Translations under genes and position numbers: made by a program | Part shown: in pieces, positions 51,467 through 61,805 of the stretch | How the letters are laid out: each line of letters starts with the position of its first letter | Numbering within the stretch: position 1 is the stretch's first letter | Source: Frigoribacterium sp. Leaf8 | Lineage (GTDB): Bacteria; Actinomycetota; Actinomycetes; Actinomycetales; Microbacteriaceae | Direction: 5' to 3' | NCBI RefSeq assembly: GCF_001421165.1 | Contig: NZ_LMKB01000005.1 | Coordinates: 126,287-190,286 of the forward strand | Length of the DNA: 64,000 nucleotides | Notes under the pieces: generated by a model | Databases searched by the model: none | Told to the model about the DNA's origin: nothing | Seen by the model: only the letters and a program-made list of their open reading frames with translations

Positions 51467-51901
51467 CTAGCCCCGGCGCATGACGGTGTCGACGTCGTCC
51501 TGCTCGACGACGACGAAGCCCGTCCGCTCGTAGAGCGACACTGCTCGGCTTCCCGTGAGCACGTCGAGGGTGACCGACCCCGTGGTGACCGAGTCGATCG
51601 CCTGCGCGAGGAGGGTCGTCCCGATCCCGTGGCCCCGCGCCTCCTCGACCAGGTAGAAGTGACGGAGCCAGGTCGTGTCGCCGTCCGGGTGAAGCGCGAT
51701 GCAGCCGAGGAGGCGCTGGTCGCCTTCGACGACTCGTGTCTCGTCGGCCACGTACTCGCGGACGAATCGAGCCCGGTGGCGGGCCGGGTTCCAGATGCCG
51801 AGCCTCTCGAACTCGGGTCGGAGCACCACGAGCTTGAGAGCGGTCAGCTGTTCGAGGTCGTCCGGGCGCGCCGGACGGACGGTCCAGTCGGACGGCCTCA
51901 C
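51467..51901 (-). CDS. GNAT family N-acetyltransferase
   Basis: The 144-residue protein has the GNAT fold. VRPARPDDLEQLTAL opens it, and VEEARGHGIGTTLLAQAI is the acetyl-CoA loop (RGHGIG). VTLDVLTGSRAVSLYERTGFVV is the closing strand and the Tyr region. It transfers an acetyl group from acetyl-CoA to an amine of unknown nature. The gene follows ctaB by four bases on the same strand, which suggests co-transcription. Its 3' end is 17 bases from the convergent ctaA stop. Confidence 0.87.
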   Translation of the reverse strand: MRPSDWTVRPARPDDLEQLTALKLVVLRPEFERLGIWNPARHRARFVREYVADETRVVEGDQRLLGCIALHPDGDTTWLRHFYLVEEARGHGIGTTLLAQAIDSVTTGSVTLDVLTGSRAVSLYERTGFVVVEQDDVDTVMRRG

Positions 51902-51905
51902 GGGA

Positions 51906-52829
51906 TCAGAACGGCAGCAGGGGGTCGACCCCGACGGCGACGAACAGGAGCGTGAGGTACGTGATGGAGCTGTGGAAGACGCGCATCGGACGGACCTCGG
52001 CGACGTGCTGGATGGCCCGGCTGTAGAGCCGGTGCGACTCCCAGACGAACCAGGCCCCGCTCGCGAGTGCCACGACGGTGTAAAGCGCGCCCATGCCGGC
52101 GACGGGGACGAGGATCAGGGAGCAGACCACGGTGGCCCAGGCGTAGAGGATCACCTGCAGGCCGACGATCGACCGGCCGCGCACCACGGCGAGCATGGGG
52201 ACGTCGGCCGCGGCGTAGTCGTCGCGGTACTTCATCGACAGCGGCCAGTAGTGCGGCGGCGTCCAGAGGAAGATGACCATGAAGAGGATGACGGCCGACC
52301 AGGACAGGTCGTTCGTGACGGCGGCCCAGCCGATGAGCACCGGCATGCACCCGGCGATGCCGCCCCACACGATGTTCTGCGGCGTGCGGCGCTTCAGCCA
52401 GAGCGTGTACACGACGACGTAGAAGAGGATCGCCCCGAGCGACAGCGCCGCCGAGAGCAGGTTGACCGTCAGGCCGAGCCAGACGATCGACGCGACGCCG
52501 ACCACGTACGAGAAGATCAACGCCTCGCGGTCGCTGACCTCGCCGGTCACGAGGGGTCGGCCCTGCGTCCGCTTCATGATGCGGTCGATGTCGCGATCGA
52601 TGTAGCAGTTGAAGGCCGAGGCCGAACCGGCGCTGAGCGCACCACCGATCAGCGTCGCGGCGACGAGCCACAGGTTGGGGATGCCGCCCTGGGCCAGGAA
52701 CATCGTCGGCGCCGTGGTGACGAGCAGGAGCTCCATCACGCGGGGCTTCGTGAGGGCGACGTACGCCCGAGCCTTGCGACGGAAGCCCCGGGGTGACGTG
52801 TCGGGGCGGATGTCAACGGCTGCGGTCAT
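51906..52829 (-). CDS. ctaB: Protohaem IX farnesyltransferase (haem O synthase)
   Basis: A 307-residue membrane prenyltransferase with about nine helices. [20 protein letters not shown] is the CtaB start. [20 protein letters not shown] holds the first Asp-rich motif (N-x3-D-x3-D). [22 protein letters not shown] with DVPML is the second region. It adds a farnesyl chain to haem B, making haem O for CtaA. ATG 52829 has TTAGAGGACTC just before it, with GAGG as the ribosome site. It is divergent from tkt. Confidence 0.95.
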   Translation of the reverse strand: MTAAVDIRPDTSPRGFRRKARAYVALTKPRVMELLLVTTAPTMFLAQGGIPNLWLVAATLIGGALSAGSASAFNCYIDRDIDRIMKRTQGRPLVTGEVSDREALIFSYVVGVASIVWLGLTVNLLSAALSLGAILFYVVVYTLWLKRRTPQNIVWGGIAGCMPVLIGWAAVTNDLSWSAVILFMVIFLWTPPHYWPLSMKYRDDYAAADVPMLAVVRGRSIVGLQVILYAWATVVCSLILVPVAGMGALYTVVALASGAWFVWESHRLYSRAIQHVAEVRPMRVFHSSITYLTLLFVAVGVDPLLPF

Positions 52830-53110
52830 GAGTCCTCTAACGAGACGAACGGTTTGCCCAAGGAGTCTAGGCGATGAACGTCGACGCTGACGGCGAACCC
52901 TCGGCCGATGCGGACGGGCGAAGGGGGTTCGTCCCTATACTTACAGGTGCTTGCCAGTCGTACGCCCTCTCGGTCCCGAATCACCGGACGAACCGTCCCG
53001 ATCTCCGCCCCGGCGTGTGTGCGACCCAGCCGACGACGTCTCGGCAGGCGCACGTCAGCGCGGGAGCGAATCGACCCCGCGCAGTTCGCATCAAGAAGGG
53101 TCAACTTCCA
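52830..53110 (+). promoter_or_regulatory. ctaB/tkt intergenic region and tkt leader
   Basis: TATACT (52936-52941) is a near-perfect -10. Transcription from it would give a tkt leader of roughly 165 bases, with AAGGG about 10 bases before the GTG. The frame upstream of GTG 53111 is open back to 52874, but it lies across the promoter and has no family match, so I treat it as non-coding. Confidence 0.5.
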
Positions 53111-55204
53111 GTGGCAGATCTGCAATGGGAATCCATTGACAACAAAGCAGTAGACACGGTCCGCGTCCTCGCGGCCGACGCGGTCGAGAAGGTCGGCAAC
53201 GGTCACCCCGGCACCGCGATGAGCCTGGCGCCCGCCGCGTACCTGCTCTTCCAGAAGGTCATGCGTCGTGACCCGAGCGACAGCACCTGGATCGGTCGCG
53301 ACCGGTTCATCCTGTCCGTCGGCCACAGCTCGCTGACGCAGTACATCCAGTTCTACCTGGGCGGCTACGGTCTCGAGCTCGACGACCTCGAGGCCCTGCG
53401 CATCTGGGGCTCGAAGACCCCCGGCCACCCCGAGTACGGCCACACGGACGGCATCGAGATCACCACCGGTCCGCTGGGCCAGGGCTTCGCCAGCTCGGTG
53501 GGCTTCGCCTACGCCGCCCGTTTCGAGCGCGGCCTGTTCGACCCCGACGCCGCCCCCGGCACGAGCCCCTTCGACCACTTCGTGTACGTCATCGCCGGTG
53601 ACGGCGACATGCAAGAGGGCGTCACGAGCGAGGCCGCGTCGCTGGCCGGGCACCAGAAGCTCGGCAACCTCGTCGCCATCTACGACTCGAACCAGATCTC
53701 GATCGAGGACGACACCAACATCGCCTTCACCGAGGACGTCCACAAGCGCTTCGAGTCCTACGACTGGGACGTCCAGGTCGTCGACTGGAAGAAGACCGGC
53801 GAGTACGTCGAGGACGTCGCCGAGCTGCACGACGCCATCGAGAAGGCCAAGGCCGTCACCGACAAGCCCTCCCTGATCATCCTCAAGACGATCATCGGCT
53901 GGCCCTCGCCCAAGAAGCAGAACTCCGGCAAGATCCACGGTTCGGCCCTCGGCGCCGACGAGGTCGCCGGCCTCAAGTCGGTCCTCGGGTTCGACCCCGA
54001 GAAGTCCTTCGACGTCGACCCCGCCGTCCTCGAGCACACCCGCAAGGCCGTCGAGCGCGGTCAGGCCCAGCACGCCGAGTGGGACGAGAAGCTCGCCGCC
54101 TGGGCGTCGGCCAACCCCGACAAGAAGGTCATGCTCGACCGCATCCTCGCGAACGAGCTGCCCGAGGGCGTCGAAGAAGCGCTCCCCGTCTTCGAGGCCG
54201 GCAAGGACGTCTCCACCCGCGCCGCCTCCGGCAAGGTCATCAACGCCCTCGCCGGCGTGGTCCCCGAGCTCTGGGGCGGGTCGGCCGACCTGGCCGAGTC
54301 GAACCTGACGACGATCACGGGCTCGAAGTCGTTCGTCCCCACCGAGTGGTCGACCGACGAGTGGAGCGGAGACCCCTACGGTCGCGTTCTGCACTTCGGC
54401 ATCCGCGAGCACGCGATGGGCGCCATCCTCAACGGCATCACGCTGCACGGCAACACGCGCCCGTTCGGTGGCACGTTCCTGATCTTCAGCGACTACATGC
54501 GCCCGGCGGTCCGCCTCGCGGCACTGATGAAGTCCCCGGCGATCTACGTCTGGACCCACGACTCCGTGGCCCTGGGCGAGGACGGTCCGACGCACCAGCC
54601 GATCGAGCAGCTCGCGTCGCTCCGCGCGATCCCCGACCTCGACGTCGTGCGTCCCGCCGACGCCAACGAGACGGCCTGGGCCTGGGCGACGATCCTCGAG
54701 CGCCACCACGGCCCCGCCGGCATCGCGCTCAGCCGTCAGAACCTGCCCGTCTTCGAGCGCGGCACCGGTGACGCCGAGGGTGACACCTTCGCGTCGGCGA
54801 AGAACGTGGCGAAGGGCGCCTACGTCCTGGCCGAGGCACCGGGCGGAACGCCCGACGTGATCTTCGTCGCCACGGGTTCCGAGGTGCAGATCGCCGTCGA
54901 GGCCCGTGAGGTCCTGCGCGGCGAGGGCATCAACGCCCGCGTCGTCTCGGCACCGAGCATCGAGTGGTTCGACGAGCAGAGCGACGAGTACAAGGAGGCG
55001 GTCCTCCCGGCCGCCGTCAAGGCCCGCGTCTCGATCGAGGCCGGTGTGGCCATGCCGTGGCGCGGCATCGTCGGTGACGCCGGTCGCAGCGTGTCGATCG
55101 AGCACTTCGGTGCTTCGGCCGACTACAAGACGCTGTTCAAGCAGTTCGGCATGACGACCGAAGCCGCCGTCGCCGCCGCCAAGGACTCGATCGCCGCTCT
55201 CTGA
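53111..55204 (+). CDS. tkt: Transketolase
   Basis: The 697-residue thiamine-diphosphate enzyme moves two-carbon units between sugar phosphates. [20 protein letters not shown] is the substrate His region. [20 protein letters not shown] is the cofactor GDG...N motif. [15 protein letters not shown] holds the catalytic Glu, and [16 protein letters not shown] is the transketolase signature. Length matches actinobacterial Tkt. GTG 53111 gives [20 protein letters not shown], the family's amino end. It heads the pentose-phosphate cluster tkt-tal-pgi-zwf-opcA-pgl, with tal 28 bases downstream. Confidence 0.97.
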   Translation: MADLQWESIDNKAVDTVRVLAADAVEKVGNGHPGTAMSLAPAAYLLFQKVMRRDPSDSTWIGRDRFILSVGHSSLTQYIQFYLGGYGLELDDLEALRIWGSKTPGHPEYGHTDGIEITTGPLGQGFASSVGFAYAARFERGLFDPDAAPGTSPFDHFVYVIAGDGDMQEGVTSEAASLAGHQKLGNLVAIYDSNQISIEDDTNIAFTEDVHKRFESYDWDVQVVDWKKTGEYVEDVAELHDAIEKAKAVTDKPSLIILKTIIGWPSPKKQNSGKIHGSALGADEVAGLKSVLGFDPEKSFDVDPAVLEHTRKAVERGQAQHAEWDEKLAAWASANPDKKVMLDRILANELPEGVEEALPVFEAGKDVSTRAASGKVINALAGVVPELWGGSADLAESNLTTITGSKSFVPTEWSTDEWSGDPYGRVLHFGIREHAMGAILNGITLHGNTRPFGGTFLIFSDYMRPAVRLAALMKSPAIYVWTHDSVALGEDGPTHQPIEQLASLRAIPDLDVVRPADANETAWAWATILERHHGPAGIALSRQNLPVFERGTGDAEGDTFASAKNVAKGAYVLAEAPGGTPDVIFVATGSEVQIAVEAREVLRGEGINARVVSAPSIEWFDEQSDEYKEAVLPAAVKARVSIEAGVAMPWRGIVGDAGRSVSIEHFGASADYKTLFKQFGMTTEAAVAAAKDSIAAL

Positions 55205-55232
55205 GCGACGACGAAGGAAAGAGAAGAACACC

Positions 55233-56360
55233 ATGACCGATTCCAACACCGCACAGCTGTCCGCCGCAGGCGTCAGCATCTGGCTCGACGACCTCTCGCG
55301 TGAGCGCATCAACGCGGGCGGCCTCCAGAAGCTGATCGCCGAGCGCAACGTCGTCGGCGTCACCACCAACCCCACGATCTTCGCGTCGGCTCTCGCCAAG
55401 GGCGAGGCCTACGACGACCAGGTCGCCCTGCTCGCGAAGACCGGTGTCAGCGTCACGGACGCCGTCTTCGAGATCACGACCGACGACGTCACCCGCGCCT
55501 GCGACATCTTCCGCGAGCTCTACGACACGACGGACGGCTTCGACGGCCGCGTGTCGATCGAGGTCGAGCCCGGTCTCGCGCACGACGCGCAGGGCACCAT
55601 CGACCAGGCGGTCAAGCTCGCCGCCAAGGTCGGTCGCCCCAACGCCCTGATCAAGATCCCCGCGACCGTCGAGGGCCTCGAGGCCATCACCGCCGTGATC
55701 GCCCAGGGCATCAGCGTCAACGTGACCCTGATCTTCAGCCTCGAGCGCTACCGCGCCGTCATCAACGCGTACCTCACGGGTCTCGAGCAGGCCAAGGCCG
55801 CCGGCATCGACATCACCGAGATCCACTCCGTCGCCTCGTTCTTCGTGTCGCGCGTCGACACCGAGATCGACAAGCGTCTCGACGCGGTCGGGACCGACGA
55901 GGCCAAGGCCCTGAAGGGCAAGGCCGGCGTGGCCAACGCCCAGCTCGCCTACGAGGTCTACCAGCAGGCCTTCGACACCGAGCGGGCCAAGGGCCTCCTC
56001 GCCGCCGGCGCCAACAAGCAGCGTCCCCTCTGGGCTTCCACCGGTGTCAAGGACCCCGCCGTCCTCGACACCACGTACGTGGTCGAGCTCGTCGCCCAGG
56101 ACGTCGTCAACACGATGCCCGAGAAGACGCTCGAGGCGACCTTCGACCACGGTGACGTCCGTGGCGACACGATCAGCGCCTCCTACGCCTCGGCCAACGA
56201 GACCATGGACGCGATCGCGGCGCAGGGCGTCTCGTACGACGACGTGACCGAGGCCCTCGAGAAAGAGGGCGTCGAGAAGTTCGTCGTCTCGTGGAACGAA
56301 CTGCTCGACACGGTCACCGCTGCCCTCGAGGCCGCCAAGCCCGCCGGGGAGTCCAAGTGA
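55233..56360 (+). CDS. tal: Transaldolase
   Basis: A 375-residue class I aldolase-type enzyme moving three-carbon units between sugar phosphates. [20 protein letters not shown] and [18 protein letters not shown] are transaldolase motifs. [16 protein letters not shown] holds the Schiff-base Lys, and [13 protein letters not shown]-like residues ([16 protein letters not shown]) follow. [20 protein letters not shown] completes the barrel. The long form (about 370 residues) is typical of actinobacteria. GGAAAGAG precedes ATG 55233. The stop shares GTGA with pgi, so the two are translationally coupled. Confidence 0.97.
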   Translation: MTDSNTAQLSAAGVSIWLDDLSRERINAGGLQKLIAERNVVGVTTNPTIFASALAKGEAYDDQVALLAKTGVSVTDAVFEITTDDVTRACDIFRELYDTTDGFDGRVSIEVEPGLAHDAQGTIDQAVKLAAKVGRPNALIKIPATVEGLEAITAVIAQGISVNVTLIFSLERYRAVINAYLTGLEQAKAAGIDITEIHSVASFFVSRVDTEIDKRLDAVGTDEAKALKGKAGVANAQLAYEVYQQAFDTERAKGLLAAGANKQRPLWASTGVKDPAVLDTTYVVELVAQDVVNTMPEKTLEATFDHGDVRGDTISASYASANETMDAIAAQGVSYDDVTEALEKEGVEKFVVSWNELLDTVTAALEAAKPAGESK

Positions 56361-57952
56361 CCATCACCATCGCTGCCAGCGGCGACGCCGCACAGGCGGT
56401 CGAGACGGTCGTCCCGCAGCTCGTGAGCGACCTCGTCGCCTCGGGCATCACGGCTCAGAACCCCACCCTGTGGGGCCCTGACGCCGAGGACGAGTCCGCC
56501 AAGCGTCTCGGCTGGACCGAGGCCGTCGTGGTCTCGACTCCGCTGCTCGACGAGATCGACTCGCTCCGGGACGAGCTCGCCGCCAAGGGCGTCGATCACG
56601 TCGTGCTCGCGGGCATGGGTGGATCGTCGCTCGCGCCCGAGGTCATCACCCGCACCTACGGCGTCGAGCTCACCGTGCTCGACGCCACGGAGCCCGGTCA
56701 GGTCCTCACGGCCCTCGCCGACCGTCTCGAGCGCACCGTGCTCGTGGTCTCGTCGAAGTCGGGTTCCACCGTCGAGACCGCCAGCCAGCGCAAGACCTTC
56801 GAGAAGGCGTTCACCGACGCCGGCATCGACCCCGTCGAGCGCATCGTCGTGGTCACCGATCCCGGATCGCCCCTCGACGGGCAGGCCCGTGAGGCCGGTT
56901 ACCGCGTCTTCAACGCCGACCCCAACATCGGCGGGCGCTACTCGGCCCTGTCGGCGTTCGGCCTCGTGCCGTCCGGCCTGGCCGGCGCCGACATCCGCGA
57001 GCTGCTCGCCGAGGCCGACGCCGTCACGGTCGAGCTGGCCCAGGACCGCGCCGACAACCCGGGTCTCGTGTTGGGTGCCGTCCTGGCAGGCACCTCGCCC
57101 CTGCGCGACAAGATCGCCATCGTCGCCGACGGCACCCACATCGTGGGGTTCCCGGACTGGGCCGAACAGCTCATCGCCGAGTCGACCGGCAAGCAGGGTC
57201 GCGGCCTGCTCCCCGTCGTCATCGGCACCTCCGCCCCCGAGATCACGGCGGGGCTGCACGACGTGCAGGTCGTCCGTCTCGTGGCGAACGCCGACGAGAC
57301 CCGTGAGGTCGCGCCCGGCGAGGTCGAGATCTCGGGTTCGCTCGGTGGCCAGATCATGGTCTGGGAGTACGCCGTCGCCGTGGCCGGGCGTCTGCTCGAC
57401 ATCAACCCGTTCGACCAGCCCGACGTCGAGTCGGCCAAGGTCGCGACGCGGGCGTTGCTCGACGACCGTCCCGAGCCCACTCCCCCGGCCTTCACGGCCG
57501 AGGGTGTCGAGGTCCGCGAGGTCGGGGGAATCGAGCTGGGCGACTCTCTCGAGTCCGCCGTGGCCGCGCTCCTCTCGCACCTGAGCGATGACGGCTACGT
57601 CTCGATCCAGGCCTACGTCGACCGCGTGGCGAACCCCCAGCTCGAAGAGGTCCGCGACCTCCTCGCGATGCGCACGCAGCGTCCCGTCACCTTCGGATGG
57701 GGTCCGCGCTTCTTGCACTCGACGGGTCAATACCACAAGGGTGGGCCGGCCAACGGGGTGTTCCTGCAGATCACGCAGGTCCCCGCGACCGACCTCGAGA
57801 TCCCGGACAGCCCGTTCACGTTCGGGCAGCTCGTGCAGGCCCAGGCCGCCGGTGATGCCAAGGTCCTGGCCGAGCACGGTCGTCCCGTGCTCACGCTGAC
57901 GGTGACCGACGTGGCGGCCGCGCTGCCGGTCATCACCGCCGCACTCCGCTGA
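56357..57952 (+). CDS. pgi: Glucose-6-phosphate isomerase (actinobacterial type)
   Basis: A 531-residue isomerase of glucose-6-phosphate and fructose-6-phosphate. [34 protein letters not shown] and [20 protein letters not shown] are the sugar-phosphate-binding SIS motifs. [20 protein letters not shown] is the late active-site stretch. It is divergent from the E. coli-type Pgi and resembles the isomerase half of TalPgi fusion proteins. GTG 56357 overlaps the tal stop by four bases. A 13-bp hairpin follows its stop, before zwf. Confidence 0.93.
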   Translation: MTITIAASGDAAQAVETVVPQLVSDLVASGITAQNPTLWGPDAEDESAKRLGWTEAVVVSTPLLDEIDSLRDELAAKGVDHVVLAGMGGSSLAPEVITRTYGVELTVLDATEPGQVLTALADRLERTVLVVSSKSGSTVETASQRKTFEKAFTDAGIDPVERIVVVTDPGSPLDGQAREAGYRVFNADPNIGGRYSALSAFGLVPSGLAGADIRELLAEADAVTVELAQDRADNPGLVLGAVLAGTSPLRDKIAIVADGTHIVGFPDWAEQLIAESTGKQGRGLLPVVIGTSAPEITAGLHDVQVVRLVANADETREVAPGEVEISGSLGGQIMVWEYAVAVAGRLLDINPFDQPDVESAKVATRALLDDRPEPTPPAFTAEGVEVREVGGIELGDSLESAVAALLSHLSDDGYVSIQAYVDRVANPQLEEVRDLLAMRTQRPVTFGWGPRFLHSTGQYHKGGPANGVFLQITQVPATDLEIPDSPFTFGQLVQAQAAGDAKVLAEHGRPVLTLTVTDVAAALPVITAALR

Positions 57953-57955
57953 GCC

Positions 57956-57991
57956 GAAAGGGCCGGCGTCCCCAGGGGCGCCGGCCCTTTC
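57956..57991 (+). terminator. Hairpin between pgi and zwf
   Basis: GAAAGGGCCGGCG and CGCCGGCCCTTTC form a perfect 13-bp stem around an inner CCCC/GGGG pairing, ending in TTT on the 3' arm. It may split or attenuate the pentose-phosphate transcript. Confidence 0.75.
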
Positions 57992-58065
57992 GCCTTGCCA
58001 CCGGTGTTCCCGGCCGTCTCCGCCCGTCCCGACCGGAACACCTTCGAACCACAGAACGGAACATC

Positions 58066-59601
58066 ATGTCACCGGTGCCGATCACGCCGGAGTCCAACCC
58101 GCTCCGGTTGCCCTCCGACCGACGTCTCAACCGCATCGCGGGGCCCAGCGGTCTCATCATCTTCGGTGTGACGGGTGATCTCTCCCGCAAGAAGCTCATG
58201 CCCGCCGTGTACGACCTGGCCAACCGTGGCCTGCTGCCCCCCGGCTTCGCGCTCGTCGGCTTCGCCCGTCGTGAATTCGAGGGCCAGGACTTCGAACAGG
58301 TCGTGTACCAGGCCGTCAAGGAGCACGCTCGCACGCCTTTCGACGAAGACGTCTGGCGTCAACTCAAAGAAGGCTTCCGTTTCGTCCAGGGGGTCTTCGA
58401 CGACGCCGACGCGTTCGCTCGGCTCAAGGACACCATCGAAGAGCTCGATCGTGAGCGCGGGACGATGGGCAACCACGCCTTCTACCTCTCGATCCCGCCC
58501 AAGGCGTTCCCCATGGTCACCGAGCAGTTGCGCAACTCGGGCCTCGCCGAGGAGAAGGACGGTGCGTGGAGACGCGTCGTCATCGAGAAGCCCTTCGGCA
58601 GCGACCTCACGACGGCCCGCGAGCTCAACGCCGTCGTCGAGACCGTCTTCGAGCCCGACAGCGTGTTCCGAATCGACCACTACCTCGGCAAAGAGACGGT
58701 GCAGAACCTCCTCACGCTGCGGTTCGCCAACCAGATGTACGAACCTCTCTGGAACTCCAACTACGTCGACCACGTGCAGATCACCATGGCCGAGGACATC
58801 GGCGTCGGCGGCCGCGCCGGTTACTACGACGGCATCGGCGCCGCTCGTGACGTCATCCAGAACCACCTCCTCCAGCTCCTCGCCCTGACGGCGATGGAAG
58901 AACCGGTCACCTTCGCCGCCCGTGACCTCCGGGCCGAGAAGGAGAAGATCCTCTCGGCCGTCCGCCTCCCCGCCGACCTCGCCGCGGGAACCGCGCGGGG
59001 TCAGTACGCCGGGGGGTGGCAGGGCGGAGAGAAGGTGCTCGGATTCCTGGACGAAGAAGGCATGAATCCCGAGAGCACGACCGAGACGTTCGCCGCCATC
59101 AAGCTCGAGATCGCGACCCGGCGGTGGGCGGGAGTCCCCTTCTACCTCCGGGCCGGAAAGCGTCTCGGCCGTCGCGTGACCGAGATCGCCGTCGTCTTCA
59201 AGCAGGTGCCCGAGAACATCTTCGGCACGCAGACGTCGCTGGGGCAGAACGCCCTCGTGATCCGGGTCCAGCCCGACGAGGGAGTGACCCTGCGCTTCGG
59301 GTCCAAGGTGCCCGGGATCGGCACGCAGGTCCGTGACGTCACGATGGACTTCGGATACGGGCACGCCTTCACCGAGGCGAGCCCGGAGGCCTACGAGCGT
59401 CTCATCCTCGACGTCCTCCTGGGCGACCCGCCCCTGTTCCCCCGGCACGAGGAGGTCGAGCTCTCCTGGAAGATCCTCGACCCGATCGAGGAGTTCTGGG
59501 CGACTGAGGGTCAGCCCGAACAGTACCGACCCGGCACGTGGGGACCCGCCTCTGCCGACGAACTCATGGCCCGTGACGGCCGTACCTGGAGGCGTCCGTG
59601 A
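58066..59601 (+). CDS. zwf: Glucose-6-phosphate 1-dehydrogenase
   Basis: The 511-residue enzyme oxidises glucose-6-phosphate, producing NADPH; it is the entry point of the pentose phosphate route. IIFGVTGDLSRKKLMPA is the NADP site. RIDHYLGKE at about 202-210 is the catalytic motif with the His. IEKPFGSDL and FYLRAGKRL are further signatures. ATG 58066 is preceded by ACGGAACATC with a weak ribosome site. A hairpin lies between pgi and zwf, so it may have its own promoter in that 113-base gap. Its stop overlaps opcA (GTGA). Confidence 0.97.
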   Translation: MSPVPITPESNPLRLPSDRRLNRIAGPSGLIIFGVTGDLSRKKLMPAVYDLANRGLLPPGFALVGFARREFEGQDFEQVVYQAVKEHARTPFDEDVWRQLKEGFRFVQGVFDDADAFARLKDTIEELDRERGTMGNHAFYLSIPPKAFPMVTEQLRNSGLAEEKDGAWRRVVIEKPFGSDLTTARELNAVVETVFEPDSVFRIDHYLGKETVQNLLTLRFANQMYEPLWNSNYVDHVQITMAEDIGVGGRAGYYDGIGAARDVIQNHLLQLLALTAMEEPVTFAARDLRAEKEKILSAVRLPADLAAGTARGQYAGGWQGGEKVLGFLDEEGMNPESTTETFAAIKLEIATRRWAGVPFYLRAGKRLGRRVTEIAVVFKQVPENIFGTQTSLGQNALVIRVQPDEGVTLRFGSKVPGIGTQVRDVTMDFGYGHAFTEASPEAYERLILDVLLGDPPLFPRHEEVELSWKILDPIEEFWATEGQPEQYRPGTWGPASADELMARDGRTWRRP

Positions 59602-60551
59602 TCGTCGACCTGCCCGACAGCACCATCAGCCGCGTCCAGAAGACGCTGGTCAAGATCCGGGAAGAAGGAGGCGCGGTCGCGCTGGGCCGAGTCCTCACCC
59701 TGATCATCTCCACCCGTCTCGGTGACGAGGAGGAAGCCATCGAGGCCGCGAACGACGCCTCGCGAGAGCACCCCATGAGGGTCATCGTCGTCTCCACGTC
59801 GACCGACCTCGATCTCGACGAGGTCGACGGGCGACTGGACGCGCAGATCCGGGTGGGCGGCGACGCCGGTGCCAGCGAGGTCATCCTGCTCCGGGCCTAC
59901 GGAGAGACCGCGAGCGACGAGGAGGGGCTCGTGACCGGGCTCCTGCTGCCCGACGCTCCCGTCGTCGCCTGGTGGCCGAAGACCGCTCCCGCCGTCGTCT
60001 CCGAGTCTCCCCTCGGGCGCATCGCGCAACGGCGGATCACGGATGCGGCGAGCCAGTCCAACCCACGCCAGTCGATCATCGACCTCGCCCGGAGCTACGC
60101 TCCCGGCGACACCGACTTCGCCTGGACCCGGCTCACCCTCTGGCGGGCGCAACTGGCTGCCGTGCTCGACCAACCGCCTTACGAATCGGTCACCGAGGTC
60201 GGTGTCTCCGGCGCACCCGATTCTCCGTCGACTTTGCTCTTGGCCGCCTGGTTGCGTCTGCAGCTCCAGGTACCCGTTGACGGTGAGCTGACGACCCGGG
60301 CGACGGGATCGAGCGGCATCCACGGTGTCCAACTGGTCCGCGCCTCCGGGTCCATCGTCCTCGAACGCTCCCTGGACGACGTGGCGACGCTCACCCAACC
60401 GGGTCAACCCACGCACGACCTCGCGCTGCCACGCCGCTCGCTGCGCGACTGCCTGGCCGAGGAACTCCGTAGACTCGACCCCGACGACCTGTTCGGGAAC
60501 GTCGTGAGACACGGGGTCGGCCAACTGAGCGAACCCGTCCAGAGCAACTAG
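59598..60551 (+). CDS. opcA: Glucose-6-phosphate dehydrogenase assembly protein OpcA
   Basis: A 317-residue protein of the OpcA family, found next to zwf in actinobacteria and cyanobacteria. VLTLIISTRLGDEEEAIEAA and HPMRVIVVS are typical early stretches. VVAWWPKTAPAVVSESPLGR and RSYAPGDTDFAWTRLTLWRA are the conserved middle. It helps assemble or activate Zwf; it has no catalytic motif of its own. GTG 59598 overlaps the zwf stop by four bases. pgl starts 15 bases after its stop. Confidence 0.93.
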   Translation: MIVDLPDSTISRVQKTLVKIREEGGAVALGRVLTLIISTRLGDEEEAIEAANDASREHPMRVIVVSTSTDLDLDEVDGRLDAQIRVGGDAGASEVILLRAYGETASDEEGLVTGLLLPDAPVVAWWPKTAPAVVSESPLGRIAQRRITDAASQSNPRQSIIDLARSYAPGDTDFAWTRLTLWRAQLAAVLDQPPYESVTEVGVSGAPDSPSTLLLAAWLRLQLQVPVDGELTTRATGSSGIHGVQLVRASGSIVLERSLDDVATLTQPGQPTHDLALPRRSLRDCLAEELRRLDPDDLFGNVVRHGVGQLSEPVQSN

Positions 60552-60566
60552 AGCAGATAGAGAACC

Positions 60567-61337
60567 GTGACGAACGAACGCCGGGTGCTGGTCCACCCCG
60601 ACAAAGAATCGCTGGGTGCCTCCGTGGCCGCCCGCTTCATCACCAAGATCATCGACGTGCTCGAAGAGCAGAACTACGCGTCGGTCGTCGTCAGCGGTGG
60701 CTCGGTGAGCACCCTCGTGCTGGCGGCCATCAACGCGTCGCCGGCTCGTGACAGCGTCGACTGGTCGAAGGTCTCGATCTGGTGGGCCGACGAGCGCTGG
60801 GTCCCCGCAGGGGACGCGGACCGAAACGACACCCAGGCCGGCATCGACCTGCTCGACCACATCGGGTTGCTGCCCGAGAACGTCCACCGATTCGGTGCGG
60901 TCGGCGACTTCGACGACGTCGAGGCGGCCGCCGACGCTTACCGGAACGAGTTGCTGCAGCACGCACAGGCCGACGACGCGGCCCCCCGCTTCGACATCAC
61001 GCTCCTCGGGGTCGGTCCCGACGGTCACGTCGCCTCGTTGTTCCCGGACAAGGCACAGATCCGTCAGCTCGAGCCGACCGTGCTCACGATCGACGACTCC
61101 CCCAAGCCTCCGCCCGTACGCCTCACGTTGAGCCTGCCGGTCATCAACAACTCCCAGCGCGTCTGGATGATCCTCGCCGGAGCCGAGAAGGCTTCGTCGT
61201 TGGGGCTCGCCCTGGCGGGTGCCGGCGCAGACCAGGTGCCGGTGGCAGGGGTCAAGGGACGCAAGCGGACGGTCTTCTTCGTCGACCAGGACGCGGCGGC
61301 TGAGGTCCCCGAGAACTTGATCGCCTCCACCTACTGA
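60567..61337 (+). CDS. pgl: 6-Phosphogluconolactonase
   Basis: A 256-residue DevB/SOL-type lactonase that hydrolyses 6-phosphogluconolactone made by Zwf. VVVSGGSVSTLVLAAIN is the phosphate loop, SIWWADERWVPAGDADRN is the DERxVP-type signature, and TLLGVGPDGHVASLFPDK holds the catalytic GxGxDGHxASLFP. RLTLSLPVINNSQRVWMIL closes the fold. The length is usual for the family. GTG 60567 has AGAGAA close before it. It is the last gene of the cluster, and a 21-bp hairpin follows. Confidence 0.95.
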   Translation: MTNERRVLVHPDKESLGASVAARFITKIIDVLEEQNYASVVVSGGSVSTLVLAAINASPARDSVDWSKVSIWWADERWVPAGDADRNDTQAGIDLLDHIGLLPENVHRFGAVGDFDDVEAAADAYRNELLQHAQADDAAPRFDITLLGVGPDGHVASLFPDKAQIRQLEPTVLTIDDSPKPPPVRLTLSLPVINNSQRVWMILAGAEKASSLGLALAGAGADQVPVAGVKGRKRTVFFVDQDAAAEVPENLIASTY

Positions 61338-61364
61338 GTCCCGCCGCGGGCGCACCGACGCCGG

Positions 61365-61411
61365 CATGACGAAGGGCCCCGCAGCTCGCGGCTGCGGGGC
61401 CCTTCGTCATG
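61365..61411. terminator. Bidirectional terminator between pgl and rbpA
   Basis: CATGACGAAGGGCCCC plus GCAGC pairs perfectly with its complement over 21 bp, with a TCGCG loop. It can end both the pgl transcript and the rbpA transcript. Confidence 0.85.
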
Positions 61412-61448
61412 TCCGGTGTGGAGACACCGGGAGGCGCGATCGGCTGGA

Positions 61449-61805
61449 TCAGGCCTTGCCGCGTCGGACTCGCAGCTGCTGCAGAGCCTCTTCGAGCAAC
61501 TGCTCGGCTTCTTCTTCGGTCCGTCGCTCTTTGACGTACGCGAGGTGCGTCTTGTACGGCTCCAGCTTCGCGACCGTCGGCGGGTTCGCCTTGTCGCGCC
61601 CTGCCGGCAATCCACTCGAGGGTGAGTCGACGGTCTCGGGGATCTCTTCGTCGGGCACGTTGGCCGCGAAGTGACGGACGACCTCGTTGCCGAGGGCATC
61701 CCAGTACGAGATGGTGATCCGCTCGGCGTGGAAGCCGCGATCTTGCTCACCCATGGGACCTGCGCCGACGCGCGAGCCGCGGATTGCGCTACCGCCCGAG
61801 GCCAT
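61449..61805 (-). CDS. rbpA: RNA polymerase-binding protein RbpA
   Basis: A 118-residue actinobacteria-specific protein that binds RNA polymerase and the principal sigma factor and aids promoter opening. MASGGSAIRGSRVGAGPMGE is the typical start, and ERITISYWDALGNEVVRHFA is the core domain. EPYKTHLAYVKERRTEEEAE is the sigma-interacting end. The start ATG overlaps the secG stop (ATGA), so the two are translationally coupled. It supports the actinobacterial origin of the window. Confidence 0.97.
   Translation of the reverse strand: MASGGSAIRGSRVGAGPMGEQDRGFHAERITISYWDALGNEVVRHFAANVPDEEIPETVDSPSSGLPAGRDKANPPTVAKLEPYKTHLAYVKERRTEEEAEQLLEEALQQLRVRRGKA

Noticed and set aside
52874-53110. Longer transketolase start at 52874
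   Set aside because: The added 79 residues do not resemble transketolase, they cross the likely TATACT promoter, and the GTG at 53111 has AAGGG before it and gives the family's normal amino end.
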